Notes: a model not told the origin generated them from the letters alone. A stretch of DNA of 34,427 nt from Clostridiaceae bacterium (GCA_012728095.1 JAAYFU010000076.1:1-34427); one strand, 5' to 3'; shown: positions 8,039-18,117, counted from the first letter of the stretch. Program-made: numbers and translations.

Positions 8039-9493
8039 ATGGAAAACATGAGAATTGATTTTAGCAGATTCGACACTGAAGACGACGGTATTCATGAAGC
8101 TTGCGGAATTCTTGGGATATCAGACTACCATGACGATGATTTGGCGCATATGATGTATTTCGGGCTTTATGCCCTTCAGCATCGGGGCCAGGAAAGTTGT
8201 GGAATCGCAATAATCAATAAGAACGGAGAAATTACCGGTCAAAAAGGAATAGGCCTTGTACCTGAGGTTTTTACCGAAAGAATTCTCGATCGATTGGACG
8301 GCACATCTGCAATAGGTCATACTCGTTATTCCACCACTGGAGGCAGCTCAATAGAAAACAGCCAACCCCTTATATTTAATTATAAGGGAGGAAGAATTGC
8401 CCTGGCTCATAACGGAAATCTTGTCAACGCGACAAAAATAAGGTATGAGCTGGAGAATAAGGGCGCTATTTTTCAAACTACTACCGATTCCGAAGTAATA
8501 GCCAACTTAATATCGCGTTACGGTTTGAAATGCAAAGACCTTGAAGAGGTACTGAAAAAAACCATGGATGTTATTGAAGGCGCTTACGCGCTGGTTATTC
8601 TTACTCAAAAGTGCCTGGTGGGTATACGTGATCCGTGGGGAATGCGTCCTTTGTGTATTGGAAAATTAGGGAATTCGTATGTTCTTGCATCGGAGAATTG
8701 CGCATTTGACGCCATCGGAGCCGATTTTATCAGGGATGTTGAGCCCGGTGAAATCATATTTATCGAAAACGGTTATTTAAGATCAGTTAGAACCAATTAC
8801 AATAAACCACAAAAAACATGTATTTTTGAGCATATCTATTTTGCAAGACCCGACAGCGTAATAGACGGAGCTTCTATTTACAGGGCCAGATTGGAAGCCG
8901 GACGGCTTCTGGCAAAAGAATCCCCTGTGGAGGCAGATCTTGTCGTAGGTGTCCCGGATTCGGGCATTACAGCGGCGATTGGGTATTCGAGGGAATCCGG
9001 AATTCCTTACGGAGAAGCTTTAATTAAGAACAGATACGTAGGCAGAACATTTATACAGCCCACCCAGAAGCTCAGGGAACGCAGTGTCGGTATAAAATTG
9101 AACGCTCTGAAGGAAGAAATTAAAGGCAAAAGAATAATAATCATTGATGATTCAATAGTACGGGGCACAACCTCGTACAGGATTGTTCAAATGCTTAAAA
9201 ATGCGGGAGCCAGCGAAGTTCATATGCGAATCTGCTCGCCGCCCGTATTAAATCCATGTTATTTCGGTATTGATATTTCTTCGAAAGAACATTTGATTGC
9301 AGCAAACCATAGTATTGAAGAAATAAGAGAAAGCATAAATGCTGACAGCCTTGCTTTCCTGAGTGTCGAGAGCCTTTTGAAAACGCCTATCGGGGCTCCT
9401 GCCAACAGTTTCTGTACAGGATGCTTTACAGGCGAATATCCAATGCCGGTTCCGATGTATGCAGCGAATTCTGCTGATAAACATAAATGTTAA
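8039..9493 (+). CDS. purF: Amidophosphoribosyltransferase PurF (Fe-S, propeptide type)
   Basis: PurF (484 residues) catalyses the first committed purine step, PRPP plus glutamine to phosphoribosylamine. A 21-residue propeptide precedes Cys22 (HEACGILGI), which becomes the N-terminal nucleophile after self-cleavage. The glutaminase domain has ALQHRGQESCG and the PRTase domain has the PRPP loop IIIIDDSIVRGTT. Cysteines in KTCIFEHIYF, NPCYFGID and FCTGC (Cys459, Cys462) match the [4Fe-4S] ligands of the Bacillus subtilis type, which is oxygen sensitive. It starts four bases after the purE stop, so coupled translation is likely. Confidence 0.96.
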   Translation: MENMRIDFSRFDTEDDGIHEACGILGISDYHDDDLAHMMYFGLYALQHRGQESCGIAIINKNGEITGQKGIGLVPEVFTERILDRLDGTSAIGHTRYSTTGGSSIENSQPLIFNYKGGRIALAHNGNLVNATKIRYELENKGAIFQTTTDSEVIANLISRYGLKCKDLEEVLKKTMDVIEGAYALVILTQKCLVGIRDPWGMRPLCIGKLGNSYVLASENCAFDAIGADFIRDVEPGEIIFIENGYLRSVRTNYNKPQKTCIFEHIYFARPDSVIDGASIYRARLEAGRLLAKESPVEADLVVGVPDSGITAAIGYSRESGIPYGEALIKNRYVGRTFIQPTQKLRERSVGIKLNALKEEIKGKRIIIIDDSIVRGTTSYRIVQMLKNAGASEVHMRICSPPVLNPCYFGIDISSKEHLIAANHSIEEIRESINADSLAFLSVESLLKTPIGAPANSFCTGCFTGEYPMPVPMYAANSADKHKC

Positions 9494-9523
9494 AGATTAT
9501 TTTATAGAAAGGCCAGGTTAAAA

Positions 9524-10546
9524 ATGACAAATTACAAAGAAGCGGGAGTAGACGTTGAAGCCGGATATAAAGCTGTTAATCTTATCAAATCCCATGTAAA
9601 GAAAACCATGAGGCCGGAAGTGCTTGCGGATATTGGAGGTTTCGGCGGCATTTTCAGCCTGGAAGGCATGAAATATGAAAAACCTGTACTGGTATCGGGG
9701 ACAGACGGTGTCGGAACAAAACTGAAGATTGCTTTTTTGATGGACAAGCATGATACAGTTGGTATTGACTGTGTTGCCATGTGTGCCAATGACGTGGTAT
9801 GCAGCGGAGCACAGCCTTTGTTTTTCCTGGATTATATAGCATTGGGCAAGCTGATTCCCGAAAAGGTAGAGCAAATAGTAAAAGGTGTCTCAGATGGATG
9901 CATACAGGCAGGATGCGCTTTGATCGGCGGGGAAACCGCCGAAATGCCGGGCTTTTATCCCGAAGACGAGTACGATTTGGCAGGTTTTGCGGTAGGTATA
10001 GCAGATAAGGATAAATTGGTAACCGGAGAAAATATCAAACCTAAGGATCTTCTGATAGGACTTGCTTCATCCGGGATACACAGCAACGGTTACTCTCTGG
10101 TCAGAAAGGTATTTAATATAGACAAGGAAGTATTGGGAGAGTACGGGGACGTATTGGGCAGGTCTTTGGGTGAGGAACTGCTTACACCTACCCGCATATA
10201 TGTCAAAACTATTCTAACTCTTATTAAAAAGTATAACATTAAAGGAATTGCCCACATAACCGGCGGCGGATTCATAGAAAATATTCCAAGAATGCTTCCT
10301 GATGGCACGAAAGCCGTGATCCATAAAGGCACATGGCCCATCCATCCGGTGTTTAAGCTTATACAGGGGAAAGGCGATGTCCCTGAGAAGGATATGTATA
10401 ATACATTTAATATGGGAATCGGCATGGTATTGGTTGTGCCGGCCGAAATTGCGCCTTTTGTTGTGGCTGAGGCCAATAATCAGGGAGAAAAAGCCTATAT
10501 AATCGGTGAAATAGTCAAGGGCGAGGAGAAAATCGAGATATGTTGA
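9524..10546 (+). CDS. purM: Phosphoribosylformylglycinamidine cyclo-ligase PurM (AIR synthetase)
   Basis: The 340-residue protein makes AIR from FGAM with ATP. Family motifs in order: [11 protein letters not shown] at the N-terminus, [60 protein letters not shown] and [17 protein letters not shown]. It follows purF by 30 bases with GAAAGGCCAGG as ribosome binding site, and its 3' end overlaps purN by seven bases, so purN translation is probably coupled. Its substrate-making partner PurL is not in the window. Confidence 0.96.
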   Translation: MTNYKEAGVDVEAGYKAVNLIKSHVKKTMRPEVLADIGGFGGIFSLEGMKYEKPVLVSGTDGVGTKLKIAFLMDKHDTVGIDCVAMCANDVVCSGAQPLFFLDYIALGKLIPEKVEQIVKGVSDGCIQAGCALIGGETAEMPGFYPEDEYDLAGFAVGIADKDKLVTGENIKPKDLLIGLASSGIHSNGYSLVRKVFNIDKEVLGEYGDVLGRSLGEELLTPTRIYVKTILTLIKKYNIKGIAHITGGGFIENIPRMLPDGTKAVIHKGTWPIHPVFKLIQGKGDVPEKDMYNTFNMGIGMVLVVPAEIAPFVVAEANNQGEKAYIIGEIVKGEEKIEIC

Positions 10547-11163
10547 GAATAGGTGTTATGGTATCCGGAGGGGGGACTAATCTTCAGGCCATTCTGGATA
10601 AAATCAACAACGGCGCGTTGCCGGACTGCCAAGTCGTTACGGTAGTATCCAGCAATCCCAACGCGTTTGCCCTTGAACGGGCCAGAAAAAATAATATCCC
10701 CACAAAGGTCATATCCAGGAAAGATTTTAGCTCGGTAGAGGATTATGATGATGCCCTTCTGGCCCACATGAGAAGCTATGATGTTGAACTGGTCGTGTTA
10801 GCGGGTTTTTTGAGCCACTTGGGTGAAAAATTCGTAAACGCGTATAAAAATGCAATTATAAATGTACATCCTTCCCTGATTCCTTCATTTTGCGGGAAAG
10901 GCTATTATGGGATTATTCCCCATATTAAGGCTTTAGAATACGGTGTTAAAATAACGGGTGCCACGGTGCATTTTGTCGAACTTGATTACGATTCCGGCCC
11001 CATTATATTGCAAAAGGCTGTTGAGGTCCTGCCGGGAGATACGCCGGAAACCTTGCAGAAAAGGGTAATGGAGCAGGCGGAATGGGAAATCCTGCCTGAA
11101 GCTATAAGGCTTTTCAGCCAGAAAAAATTGAAAGTAAACGGAAGACTCGTAGAAATATTATAG
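10540..11163 (+). CDS. purN: Phosphoribosylglycinamide formyltransferase PurN
   Basis: PurN (207 residues) adds a formyl group from 10-formyl-THF to GAR. The fold signature [12 protein letters not shown] is at the N-terminus and the catalytic triad Asn108, His110 and Asp151 is present ([11 protein letters not shown] and LDYDSGPII). The FCGKGYYG loop is the form common in Clostridia. The start ATG (10540) lies inside the end of purM. Confidence 0.95.
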   Translation: MLRIGVMVSGGGTNLQAILDKINNGALPDCQVVTVVSSNPNAFALERARKNNIPTKVISRKDFSSVEDYDDALLAHMRSYDVELVVLAGFLSHLGEKFVNAYKNAIINVHPSLIPSFCGKGYYGIIPHIKALEYGVKITGATVHFVELDYDSGPIILQKAVEVLPGDTPETLQKRVMEQAEWEILPEAIRLFSQKKLKVNGRLVEIL

Positions 11164-11172
11164 AGGTGGATA

Positions 11173-12432
11173 ATGAAGATTCTTGTTGTTGGTAGCGGAG
11201 GAAGAGAACACGCAATTTTGTGGAAGCTGAAACAGAGCCCCAGCGTAACTGAATTATTCTGCGCGCCGGGAAACGGCGGAATTTCGGAGATAGCCGAATG
11301 CGTGCCCATTAATGCGATGGATATTGATGGTATGGTGAAGTTCTCGGTGGAAAAATCCATCGACATGGTTGTAGTGGCGCCCGATGATCCTTTGGCGGCA
11401 GGCATGGTGGATGCCTTGGAAAACGCGGGTATTCGAGCGTTCGGACCCAGAAAGAATGCCGCGATTATTGAGGCCAGCAAGGTTTTCGCAAAGAACCTGA
11501 TGAAAAAATACAATATTCCTACCGCGGCTTATGAAACATTCAGCGACAGCAAATCAGCCATCGAATATGTCAAAACCGCCAAATTGCCGCTGGTTGTCAA
11601 GGCAGACGGGCTTGCCCTGGGAAAAGGCGTAATTATATGCAATACAAGAGAAGAAGCATTAAGGGCTGTATCCATGATTATGGAAGAAAAGAAGTTCGGG
11701 GACGCAGGACAAAAGATTGTTGTGGAAGAGTTCATGACAGGTCCGGAAGTGTCCGTTCTGGCTTTTACGGATGGGAAAACCATTGTGCCGATGGTCAGTT
11801 CACAGGATCATAAAAGGGCATACGATAATGACCAGGGGCTCAATACGGGCGGTATGGGCGCATTTTCGCCCAGCAGGTTTTACACCGAAGAGCTTCAGGA
11901 AGAATGCATGAGAACAATATTTATCCCTACCGTTAAAGCCATGAATCTTGAGGGAAGACCTTTTAAAGGTGTTTTATATTTCGGTTTAATGTTAACATCG
12001 GATGGTCCCAAAGTGCTGGAATACAACTCACGTTTCGGTGATCCGGAGACCCAGGTTGTGCTTCCGCGGCTTGAAACTGATTTGGTTGAAATATTCGATG
12101 CAGTTATCGACGAAAAACTGGATACAATAAATATATCATGGAAGCAAGACTGCGCGGTTTGCGTCATAATGGCTTCGGGAGGGTATCCTGAAAGCTATAC
12201 TAAAGGTTATGAAATAACAGGTCTGGAAACAGTAAAGAACCAGGGGGACATCATTTTGTTCCATGCCGGAACAAAAAAAGAAAATGACAAATTCTATACC
12301 AACGGCGGAAGGGTTCTGGGAATAACGGCAGTGGGCGAGAACATTGAAGCAGCCCGGGAAAAAGCTTACAAGGCAGTTTCTGCCATTCATTTTGAAAATG
12401 TGCATTACAGAAAAGATATAGGAATTAAATAG
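11173..12432 (+). CDS. purD: Phosphoribosylamine--glycine ligase PurD
   Basis: The 419-residue ATP-grasp enzyme joins glycine to phosphoribosylamine. It shows the N-terminal VVGSGGREHAILWKL, the PGNGG loop, LPLVVKADGLALGKGVIIC in the ATP-grasp fold, QDHKRAYDNDQGLNTGGMGA, and YNSRFGDPETQ near the metal site. It starts nine bases after purN with GAGGTGG upstream. In many Clostridia purH lies directly before purD; here there is no room for it. No terminator follows, so the small DUF1540 gene is probably on the same transcript. Confidence 0.96.
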   Translation: MKILVVGSGGREHAILWKLKQSPSVTELFCAPGNGGISEIAECVPINAMDIDGMVKFSVEKSIDMVVVAPDDPLAAGMVDALENAGIRAFGPRKNAAIIEASKVFAKNLMKKYNIPTAAYETFSDSKSAIEYVKTAKLPLVVKADGLALGKGVIICNTREEALRAVSMIMEEKKFGDAGQKIVVEEFMTGPEVSVLAFTDGKTIVPMVSSQDHKRAYDNDQGLNTGGMGAFSPSRFYTEELQEECMRTIFIPTVKAMNLEGRPFKGVLYFGLMLTSDGPKVLEYNSRFGDPETQVVLPRLETDLVEIFDAVIDEKLDTINISWKQDCAVCVIMASGGYPESYTKGYEITGLETVKNQGDIILFHAGTKKENDKFYTNGGRVLGITAVGENIEAAREKAYKAVSAIHFENVHYRKDIGIK

Positions 12433-12503
12433 TATGTAAAGATAATCACGGCAGAATAAGAATAAGTCACTTTACCAATAATAAGTTGGGAGGTGAGTTA
12501 TTC

Positions 12504-12665
12504 TTGAAAGTCAACAGATCAATAGGATGTTCGGTAACCGAATGCAAATACCATGCAAAAACTGAACCGATGTGCAGCCTGGATAGTATACAGGTTGCAA
12601 AAAACAAACCAACTACTGCAACGTCTGAGAGCGATACCGAATGTGCGAGCTTTGAAAAAGAATAG
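12504..12665 (+). CDS. DUF1540 small cysteine-rich protein
   Basis: A 53-residue protein starting from TTG 12504 with a strong GGGAGGTGAG seven bases upstream. It has the DUF1540 pattern: IGCSVTECKYHA, then MCSLDSIQV, then a final DTECASF, with four cysteines spaced as probable metal ligands. Proteins of this family are short, occur mainly in Firmicutes, and lack a proven function; a metal-binding role is inferred from the cysteines. It lies 71 bases after purD and is followed directly by a terminator, so it may be the last gene of the pur transcript. Confidence 0.85.
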   Translation: MKVNRSIGCSVTECKYHAKTEPMCSLDSIQVAKNKPTTATSESDTECASFEKE

Positions 12666-12671
12666 TGCAAC

Positions 12672-12697
12672 AGGCCGGTAGATATCCGGCCTTTTAT
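12672..12697 (+). terminator. Rho-independent terminator after the pur/DUF1540 unit
   Basis: AGGCCGG (12672-12678) pairs with CCGGCCT (12686-12692) around a 7-nt loop, followed by TTTTATT. The rest of the gap to 12915 is very AT-rich. It contains a possible extended -10 element, TGTTACAAT at 12841-12849, with no convincing -35. Confidence 0.87.
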
Positions 12698-12915
12698 TAT
12701 GTCGAAAAATGACTTTTTACTCAAAAATGCAAATACTATGCCTTACAAATACAAATACCGATTGTCCATGTGCCGGAGTATAATCTAATTCATAAATGAT
12801 ATATAATAAATTATATATAATATATTTTCTCAGTTATTTATGTTACAATTAACCTAAGTGAAAGATGAATTAAATTATTATTACAGCAATTGGCTACCGG
12901 GGGGGTCTACATAAA

Positions 12916-13854
12916 ATGCAATATCTTATCTTGTCGTTTGAAGTGATTTTTCCGATTTTTTTCATGCTGGCACTTGGTTATTCAATCAGGAAGTTCAATC
13001 TGGTTACCGAGAGCGGATTTAATATGTTCAGCAGAGTGACTTTTTATATTTTCATTCCTTCCCTGTTGTTCATAAATATTTATAAATCCGATTTAACTCG
13101 CAGCCTTAACGCCAGATTGATTGCTTACGCAATTTTTTCCTTGTTTATAACGTGTATTATACTTTATTTTCTTATACCGCGTATTATCAAGGAAAGATGG
13201 GACCAGCCTGTCGTAATGCAGGGAATTTATCGCGGCAACTTTATCATCTATGGAATGTGTATAGTACAAACCATTTATCCTGATGCCGACCTGGGCATGG
13301 TAGCATTATTGTCAGCTTTTATTGTTCCTCTTTACAGTGTCATATCTGTATTGCTTTTTGAGATGTATTCGGATAAAAAGAATAATAAAAAAGATTTATT
13401 GTTTAACGTGCTCAAAAGCCCGATGGTATTCTCAGGAATTTTAGGAATGTTCTTTTTATTAACCGGGCTGAAAATACCTAAACTTTTGTTGGATCAGATA
13501 GAGAGCGTATCAAAACTTGGAACCCCGGTGGCTTTATTGTGTCTCGGCGGAACCTTTAAATTTCAGGCAATGAAGCAACATAAAAAGCCACTTATGGTTA
13601 CATGCATAGGACGACTGTTCATAGTTCCCATGGTATTTATATCTGCCGCGATTCTTATGGGAATCAGAGGGATTGAATTGGCTACAATAATGGCCCTGAA
13701 TGCGGCTCCCGTGGCAGCATCCTCGTTTCCTATGGCGAGGGAACTGGGAGGAAACGGTGAATTAGCCGGAGAAATTGTTGTTATGACATCATTATTGTCA
13801 ATTGTTACCGTGTTCTGTTGGGTTTTGGTATTGACATCCACCGGGATGATTTAG
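12916..13854 (+). CDS. AEC-family (auxin efflux carrier-like) transporter
   Basis: A 312-residue membrane protein with about ten hydrophobic segments and the two-lobed AEC/Mem_trans pattern (PF03547): VIFPIFFMLALGYSIRKFNL and the N-terminal VTFYIFIPSLLFINI segment, then a second lobe with VSKLGTPVALLCLGGTF and MALNAAPVAASSFPMARE. Bacterial members export or import malate, malonate or related organic acids, but the substrate cannot be read from sequence. Translation starts at ATG 12916 after GGGGGGGT. It faces the ZIP gene on the other strand and ends 14 bases from it, with no clear terminator between. Confidence 0.88.
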   Translation: MQYLILSFEVIFPIFFMLALGYSIRKFNLVTESGFNMFSRVTFYIFIPSLLFINIYKSDLTRSLNARLIAYAIFSLFITCIILYFLIPRIIKERWDQPVVMQGIYRGNFIIYGMCIVQTIYPDADLGMVALLSAFIVPLYSVISVLLFEMYSDKKNNKKDLLFNVLKSPMVFSGILGMFFLLTGLKIPKLLLDQIESVSKLGTPVALLCLGGTFKFQAMKQHKKPLMVTCIGRLFIVPMVFISAAILMGIRGIELATIMALNAAPVAASSFPMARELGGNGELAGEIVVMTSLLSIVTVFCWVLVLTSTGMI

Positions 13855-13868
13855 AGCAAGGCAATTAT

Positions 13869-14687
13869 TTAAAAAATAAAAATTACGCTTAAAGCCATGA
13901 CTGCCATCCCCAGAAGCAATCCCAGAAGAGAAAGATTGCTCTGTCCGTATTCCCTTGATGTGGGCAATAGTTCGTCAAGGGAGATATATACCATTATACC
14001 TGCAACCGCGCCGAAAATGATACCGAACATTGTGTCGGAAATAATCCGGCCAAGGACAGCCATTGCTATTACAGCGCCAAAAGACTCGGATAAACCGGAC
14101 AACAGGGAAGCAAAAAACGCCTTTTTCCTGCTGCCGGTGGCGTAAAATACAGGAATTGAAATGGCTATTCCTTCAGGTATATTGTGTATTGCTATGGCTA
14201 AAGCAATCGACACCCCCAAAGCAGAGCTCTTCATGGTTGATACATAGGAGGCCAGGCCTTCGGGGAAATTGTGTAAAGTTACCGCTATTGCGGTAAACAT
14301 ACCGGTTCTCATAAGTTTTTCTCTGCTTCTGTAACCCGCGGATACGCCGGAGTCGTTTATTGATTTTAACTTTCTTGCCCTGTGAGGATGGTTAGGTTCG
14401 GGAATCAGCTCGTTTAATAATGCCATTAGAGTAGTTCCAAAAAAGAATGACAAAACAGTCAGTATTTTGCCGTTTACCGGACCATGTATGCCGCACAGAT
14501 TTGTTTGTGATTCCTGGTAAAGCTCAATAAATGAAATATATATCATAATACCTGCCGAGAACCCCAGCAATAAAGATAATACATTTTTATTTGTTCTTTT
14601 GAAGAAAACCGATATTAAACCGCCGATACCGGTTGAAAGACCGGCAAGAGTGGCCAGGCTGATTGACAGTACTAAATTATAATTCAT
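13869..14687 (-). CDS. ZIP-family divalent metal transporter (ZupT-like)
   Basis: The only gene on the - strand. The 272-residue protein has eight predicted membrane segments. The metal-binding helices carry TLHNFPEGLASYV and AIHNIPEGIAISIPV, the HNxPEG pair diagnostic of the ZIP/ZupT family, which import zinc, iron or manganese. GFSAGIMIYISFIELYQES is the usual N-terminal segment. A short charged loop (PNHPHRARKLKS) lies between helices 3 and 4. AAAAGGA stands just upstream of the start on the - strand. Which metal is carried cannot be told, and no metal-sensing site was recognised in its 5' region. Confidence 0.9.
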   Translation of the reverse strand: MNYNLVLSISLATLAGLSTGIGGLISVFFKRTNKNVLSLLLGFSAGIMIYISFIELYQESQTNLCGIHGPVNGKILTVLSFFFGTTLMALLNELIPEPNHPHRARKLKSINDSGVSAGYRSREKLMRTGMFTAIAVTLHNFPEGLASYVSTMKSSALGVSIALAIAIHNIPEGIAISIPVFYATGSRKKAFFASLLSGLSESFGAVIAMAVLGRIISDTMFGIIFGAVAGIMVYISLDELLPTSREYGQSNLSLLGLLLGMAVMALSVIFIF

Positions 14688-14814
14688 ACTGTTCCTTTTA
14701 AATCTTCTGCTAGCTTATATTTATGACTGACGTGCCTTATAAATGAGACATTATAAAAACATAATAAATTTTTTGCAGGAGTGAAATTGTGGGGAGAATT
14801 TCTTATAGTTTTTA

Positions 14815-14842
14815 TTATTGACTGAGCAAATTATGATATAAT
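14815..14842 (+). promoter_or_regulatory. Probable extended -10 promoter of lepA
   Basis: TGATATAAT (14834-14842) is a perfect extended -10 element. TTATTG at 14815-14820, 16 bases before the TATAAT, is a weak -35. The lepA start codon is 52 bases downstream. This intergenic region (14688-14894) must also hold the divergent ZIP promoter, which I could not place. Confidence 0.5.
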
Positions 14843-14894
14843 ATTTCATTATTTAAGATTTCATAAAAAATTCGCTGTAAACGGAGTTAAATAT

Positions 14895-16706
14895 ATGGGA
14901 AACGAAAGACAGAAAAGAATACGTAATTTCTGCATCATAGCGCATATCGACCATGGGAAATCCACCCTGGCGGACAGATTACTGGAAATGACCGGCGTTC
15001 TTACATCAAGAGAGATGGAAGAGCAGGTTCTTGACAATATGGATATTGAGAGGGAACGGGGAATAACCATCAAGGCGCAAGCTGTCAGAATGATATATAA
15101 AGCGAAAGATGGCAATGAGTATATATTGAACCTTATCGATACCCCGGGCCATGTGGACTTTAATTATGAGGTTTCCAGAAGCATTGCCGCCTGTGAAGGA
15201 GCGGTGCTGGTTGTTGACGCATCCCAGGGAATTGAAGCCCAGACTTTGACCAATGTATACCTTGCTCTGGAACACAATCTTGAAATAATGCCGGTTATCA
15301 ACAAGATTGATCTTCCCAGCGCCAGACCTGATGAGGTAATCCAGGAAATAGAGGACGTAATAGGATTGGAAGCGCAGGATGCTCCGCAGATATCGGCTAA
15401 GAACGGGATTAACATTGAGAGTGTTCTGGAAGGAATAATTAAGAAAATTCCGCCGCCGACAGGCGACGAGGATGAACCTTTAAGAGCTTTAGTCTTTGAT
15501 TCTTTTTATGATTCGTACAAGGGTGTCATTGCATATATCCGTGTCATGGACGGCAAAGTGAAGTTAGGTGATGCTATCCGGATGATGCACACAGGAAAAG
15601 AGTTTTTAATAACCGAAATCGGCTATTTAAGACCCGGAGGATTTATTCAAAGCGATTCGCTTGTTGCCGGAGAGGTAGGGTATTTATGCGCGAGCATTAA
15701 AAATGTAAGGGATTGCCGCGTGGGAGAAACCATAACAAGTGCGTCCAATCCTGCAAAAGAACCGCTGCCGGGATATAAAAAGGCTGTTCCCATGGTGTTC
15801 TGCGGCATATATCCTGCGGATGGCTCCAAATATGGCGATCTTCGTGATTCTCTTGAAAAACTGCAATTGAATGATGCCTCATTACAGTTTGAACCTGAGA
15901 CGTCCAAAGCGTTAGGTTTCGGTTTCCGCTGCGGATTCCTTGGCCTGCTTCATATGGAGATTATTCAGGAGAGGCTGGAACGCGAATATAATCTTGATCT
16001 TGTAACAACTGCACCCAGTGTAATTTATAGAATAATTAAAACCAACGGAGAAGTTATTGAACTTGATAATCCTACAAACATGCCGGAACCCACACAAATT
16101 GAGAGAATGGAAGAGCCGATAGTGACCGCTACCATAATGACTCCTACCGAATATGTAGGCAATATAATGGAACTTTGCCAGGAGCGCAGAGGGACATATT
16201 TAGGAATGGAATATCTTGAGGCCACAAGAGTCATATTGAAATATGAAATGCCTCTCAATGAAATAATATATGATTTCTTTGACGCATTAAAATCCCGCAC
16301 AAAGGGGTATGCCTCACTGGACTATGAGTTCAAGGGGTACAAAGAATCCAACCTCGTTAAACTTGATATAAGGATAAACAATGAAGTGGTTGACGCTCTG
16401 TCTTTTATCGTCCATGCCGATAAGGCATATTCAAGAGGGAGAAGAATGGCCGAGAAACTGAAGGAAACAATCCCCAGGCAAATGTTTGAAATTCCTATAC
16501 AAGCATGCATAGGCAATAAAATAATAGCGAGGGAAACGGTTAAAGCATATAGAAAAGACGTTCTTGCAAAATGCTACGGGGGAGATATAACCAGAAAGAA
16601 AAAGCTGCTTGAAAAGCAGAAGGAAGGCAAAAAGCGCATGCGTCAGGTTGGCAGTGTCGAAGTGCCCCAAGAGGCATTCATGAGCGTGCTTAAATTAGAC
16701 ACATAA
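14895..16706 (+). CDS. lepA: Elongation factor 4 (LepA)
   Basis: A complete 603-residue translational GTPase that back-translocates or remodels stalled ribosomes. GTPase motifs: AHIDHGKST (G1), [10 protein letters not shown] (switch region), DTPGHVDF (G3) and NKIDLPSA (G4). The LepA-specific C-terminal domain is present up to [20 protein letters not shown] and the ending [15 protein letters not shown]. The length matches the family (about 600). GGAG eight bases before ATG 14895 is the ribosome binding site. lepA followed by hemW and the hrcA operon is a conserved Firmicutes order. Confidence 0.97.
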   Translation: MGNERQKRIRNFCIIAHIDHGKSTLADRLLEMTGVLTSREMEEQVLDNMDIERERGITIKAQAVRMIYKAKDGNEYILNLIDTPGHVDFNYEVSRSIAACEGAVLVVDASQGIEAQTLTNVYLALEHNLEIMPVINKIDLPSARPDEVIQEIEDVIGLEAQDAPQISAKNGINIESVLEGIIKKIPPPTGDEDEPLRALVFDSFYDSYKGVIAYIRVMDGKVKLGDAIRMMHTGKEFLITEIGYLRPGGFIQSDSLVAGEVGYLCASIKNVRDCRVGETITSASNPAKEPLPGYKKAVPMVFCGIYPADGSKYGDLRDSLEKLQLNDASLQFEPETSKALGFGFRCGFLGLLHMEIIQERLEREYNLDLVTTAPSVIYRIIKTNGEVIELDNPTNMPEPTQIERMEEPIVTATIMTPTEYVGNIMELCQERRGTYLGMEYLEATRVILKYEMPLNEIIYDFFDALKSRTKGYASLDYEFKGYKESNLVKLDIRINNEVVDALSFIVHADKAYSRGRRMAEKLKETIPRQMFEIPIQACIGNKIIARETVKAYRKDVLAKCYGGDITRKKKLLEKQKEGKKRMRQVGSVEVPQEAFMSVLKLDT

Positions 16707-16724
16707 TAAACCACACTTTCCCTT

Positions 16725-16880
16725 GTCATTCTGAGCGAAGCGAAGAATCTGACCAAAGGTCATCCTGAGCGTCAGCGAAGGATCTTATACGCTGATATGA
16801 AAGATCCTTCGACTCCGTAAAGAGACCCTCAGGATGACAATAAAATATTCTTTACTCCGTTTCGCTACGTTCAGAATGAC
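16725..16880 (+). repeat. Nested inverted-repeat element (GTCATYCTGAGCG family)
   Basis: The lepA-hemW gap holds four copies of one motif, two in each orientation. Outer arms: GTCATTCTGAGCGAAGCGAA from 16725 and its imperfect inverse ending at 16880 (TTCGCTACGTTCAGAATGAC). Inner arms: GGTCATCCTGAGCG...GAAGGATCTT (16759-16785) and the inverse AAGATCCTTCGACTC...CTCAGGATGAC (16801-16837). The whole could fold as one long nested hairpin. Intergenic repeats with this motif are widely dispersed in bacterial genomes and often cause spurious protein calls ending in CHSERSE; that link is from memory. It contains no transposase. Confidence 0.85.
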
Positions 16881-16937
16881 ATAATGGGTTAACATTATTG
16901 AAATGTATGGATACCCCGTGAGAGGAAGAACTGACAA

Positions 16938-18077
16938 GTGAAACAAAAAAGAATCGGTTTATATATACATATACCTTTCTGCAAACAGAAGTGCTACTAC
17001 TGCGATTTTCCTTCTTATCCCGGAATGGAAGATTATTGGGAATCATATATTGACGCTTTGTTACAGGAGCTTATTCTGAAGGCAGAAGAATTCCAAACAC
17101 CGTATGTAGAGACCGTATTTGTCGGAGGAGGCACCCCGTCCCTTATTCCTGCGGCATTTATTTCTAAGATACTGGATACTGTATATATACATTATAATGT
17201 CGCCTCGGATTGTGAATGTACGATTGAGTGTAATCCCGGCACTTTATCCGAAGAAAAACTGAAAATATATAAAGATTCCGGCGTGAATCGCCTCAGCATT
17301 GGTTTGCAGGCATGTCAGGATGAAATTTTAAAAGCGCTTGGCAGGATTCACACCTTCGAAGACTTTTTATCCTCGGTGGAACTGGCGCGAAAACATGAAT
17401 TTGATAACATAAATGCCGATATAATATTTGGAATCCCAAATCAGACATTTGAACAATGGCAGGAAACTGTTGCGCGGATTATCTCCCTGGATCTTGACCA
17501 CGTCTCATGTTACAGCTTGCTTATTGAAGAAGACACTGTTTATGGTAATATGAGGAAAAAGGGTACCATTAAAGAGGCGGAAGACGAGCTTGACAGAAAG
17601 ATGTATCATTATGCCGTTGACAGTTTTAACGCTGCAGGACTGTATCAATATGAAATATCAAATTTTGCGAAACCACATTTTAGATGCCGACATAATATGA
17701 ATTACTGGAGAAGAGGAGAGTATCTAGGGGTTGGTGCAGGCGCACATTCACATTACAATGGAAGACGTTTCGCCAATACAACGGATATAGCCCTGTACAT
17801 TAAAGGCGTTAACAGCAGGAAGCCGGTTTTATCGGAAGATAATTATCTTTCAAGGGAAGACCGGCTTGAGGAAAGTATTTTTTTGGGACTCCGCCTTAAT
17901 GAAGGGATTGATATCTCAAAGCTTTCCAGGGAATTTGGAACAGACCTGGAAAGCAGGATAAATAAAAAGCTTCAAAAGCTTATCTCCCAGAATTTAATAG
18001 AGCGCAACGGAACTGTTATCAGATTGACAGAAAAAGGAATGGATTTTGCAAATGCTATAATAGTTGAATTAATTTAG
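16938..18077 (+). CDS. hemW: Radical SAM protein HemW (HemN-like heme chaperone)
   Basis: The 379-residue protein has a radical SAM motif CKQKCYYCDF (Cys15, 19, 22 with Phe24); the final phenylalanine rather than cysteine marks HemW, now viewed as a heme chaperone, from the true coproporphyrinogen oxidase HemN. GLYIHIPF, FVGGGTPSLIP, IECNPGTLS, RLSIGLQA and the C-terminal GLYQYEISNFAKP...YWRRGEYLGVGAGAHS complete the family pattern. The start is GTG 16938, after GAGAGGAAG. It follows lepA across the repeat element, and the CheA-like gene begins 40 bases later. Confidence 0.94.
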   Translation: MKQKRIGLYIHIPFCKQKCYYCDFPSYPGMEDYWESYIDALLQELILKAEEFQTPYVETVFVGGGTPSLIPAAFISKILDTVYIHYNVASDCECTIECNPGTLSEEKLKIYKDSGVNRLSIGLQACQDEILKALGRIHTFEDFLSSVELARKHEFDNINADIIFGIPNQTFEQWQETVARIISLDLDHVSCYSLLIEEDTVYGNMRKKGTIKEAEDELDRKMYHYAVDSFNAAGLYQYEISNFAKPHFRCRHNMNYWRRGEYLGVGAGAHSHYNGRRFANTTDIALYIKGVNSRKPVLSEDNYLSREDRLEESIFLGLRLNEGIDISKLSREFGTDLESRINKKLQKLISQNLIERNGTVIRLTEKGMDFANAIIVELI

Positions 18078-18117
18078 TCTTCTTCTAATGTAAGAGACAA
18101 AAGGGGGAGGGATCTTG

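Noticed and set aside
16852..17046. A - strand frame ending in CHSERSETE
   Set aside because: This ending is the translated inverted-repeat element, a known source of false protein calls; the rest is antisense to hemW.
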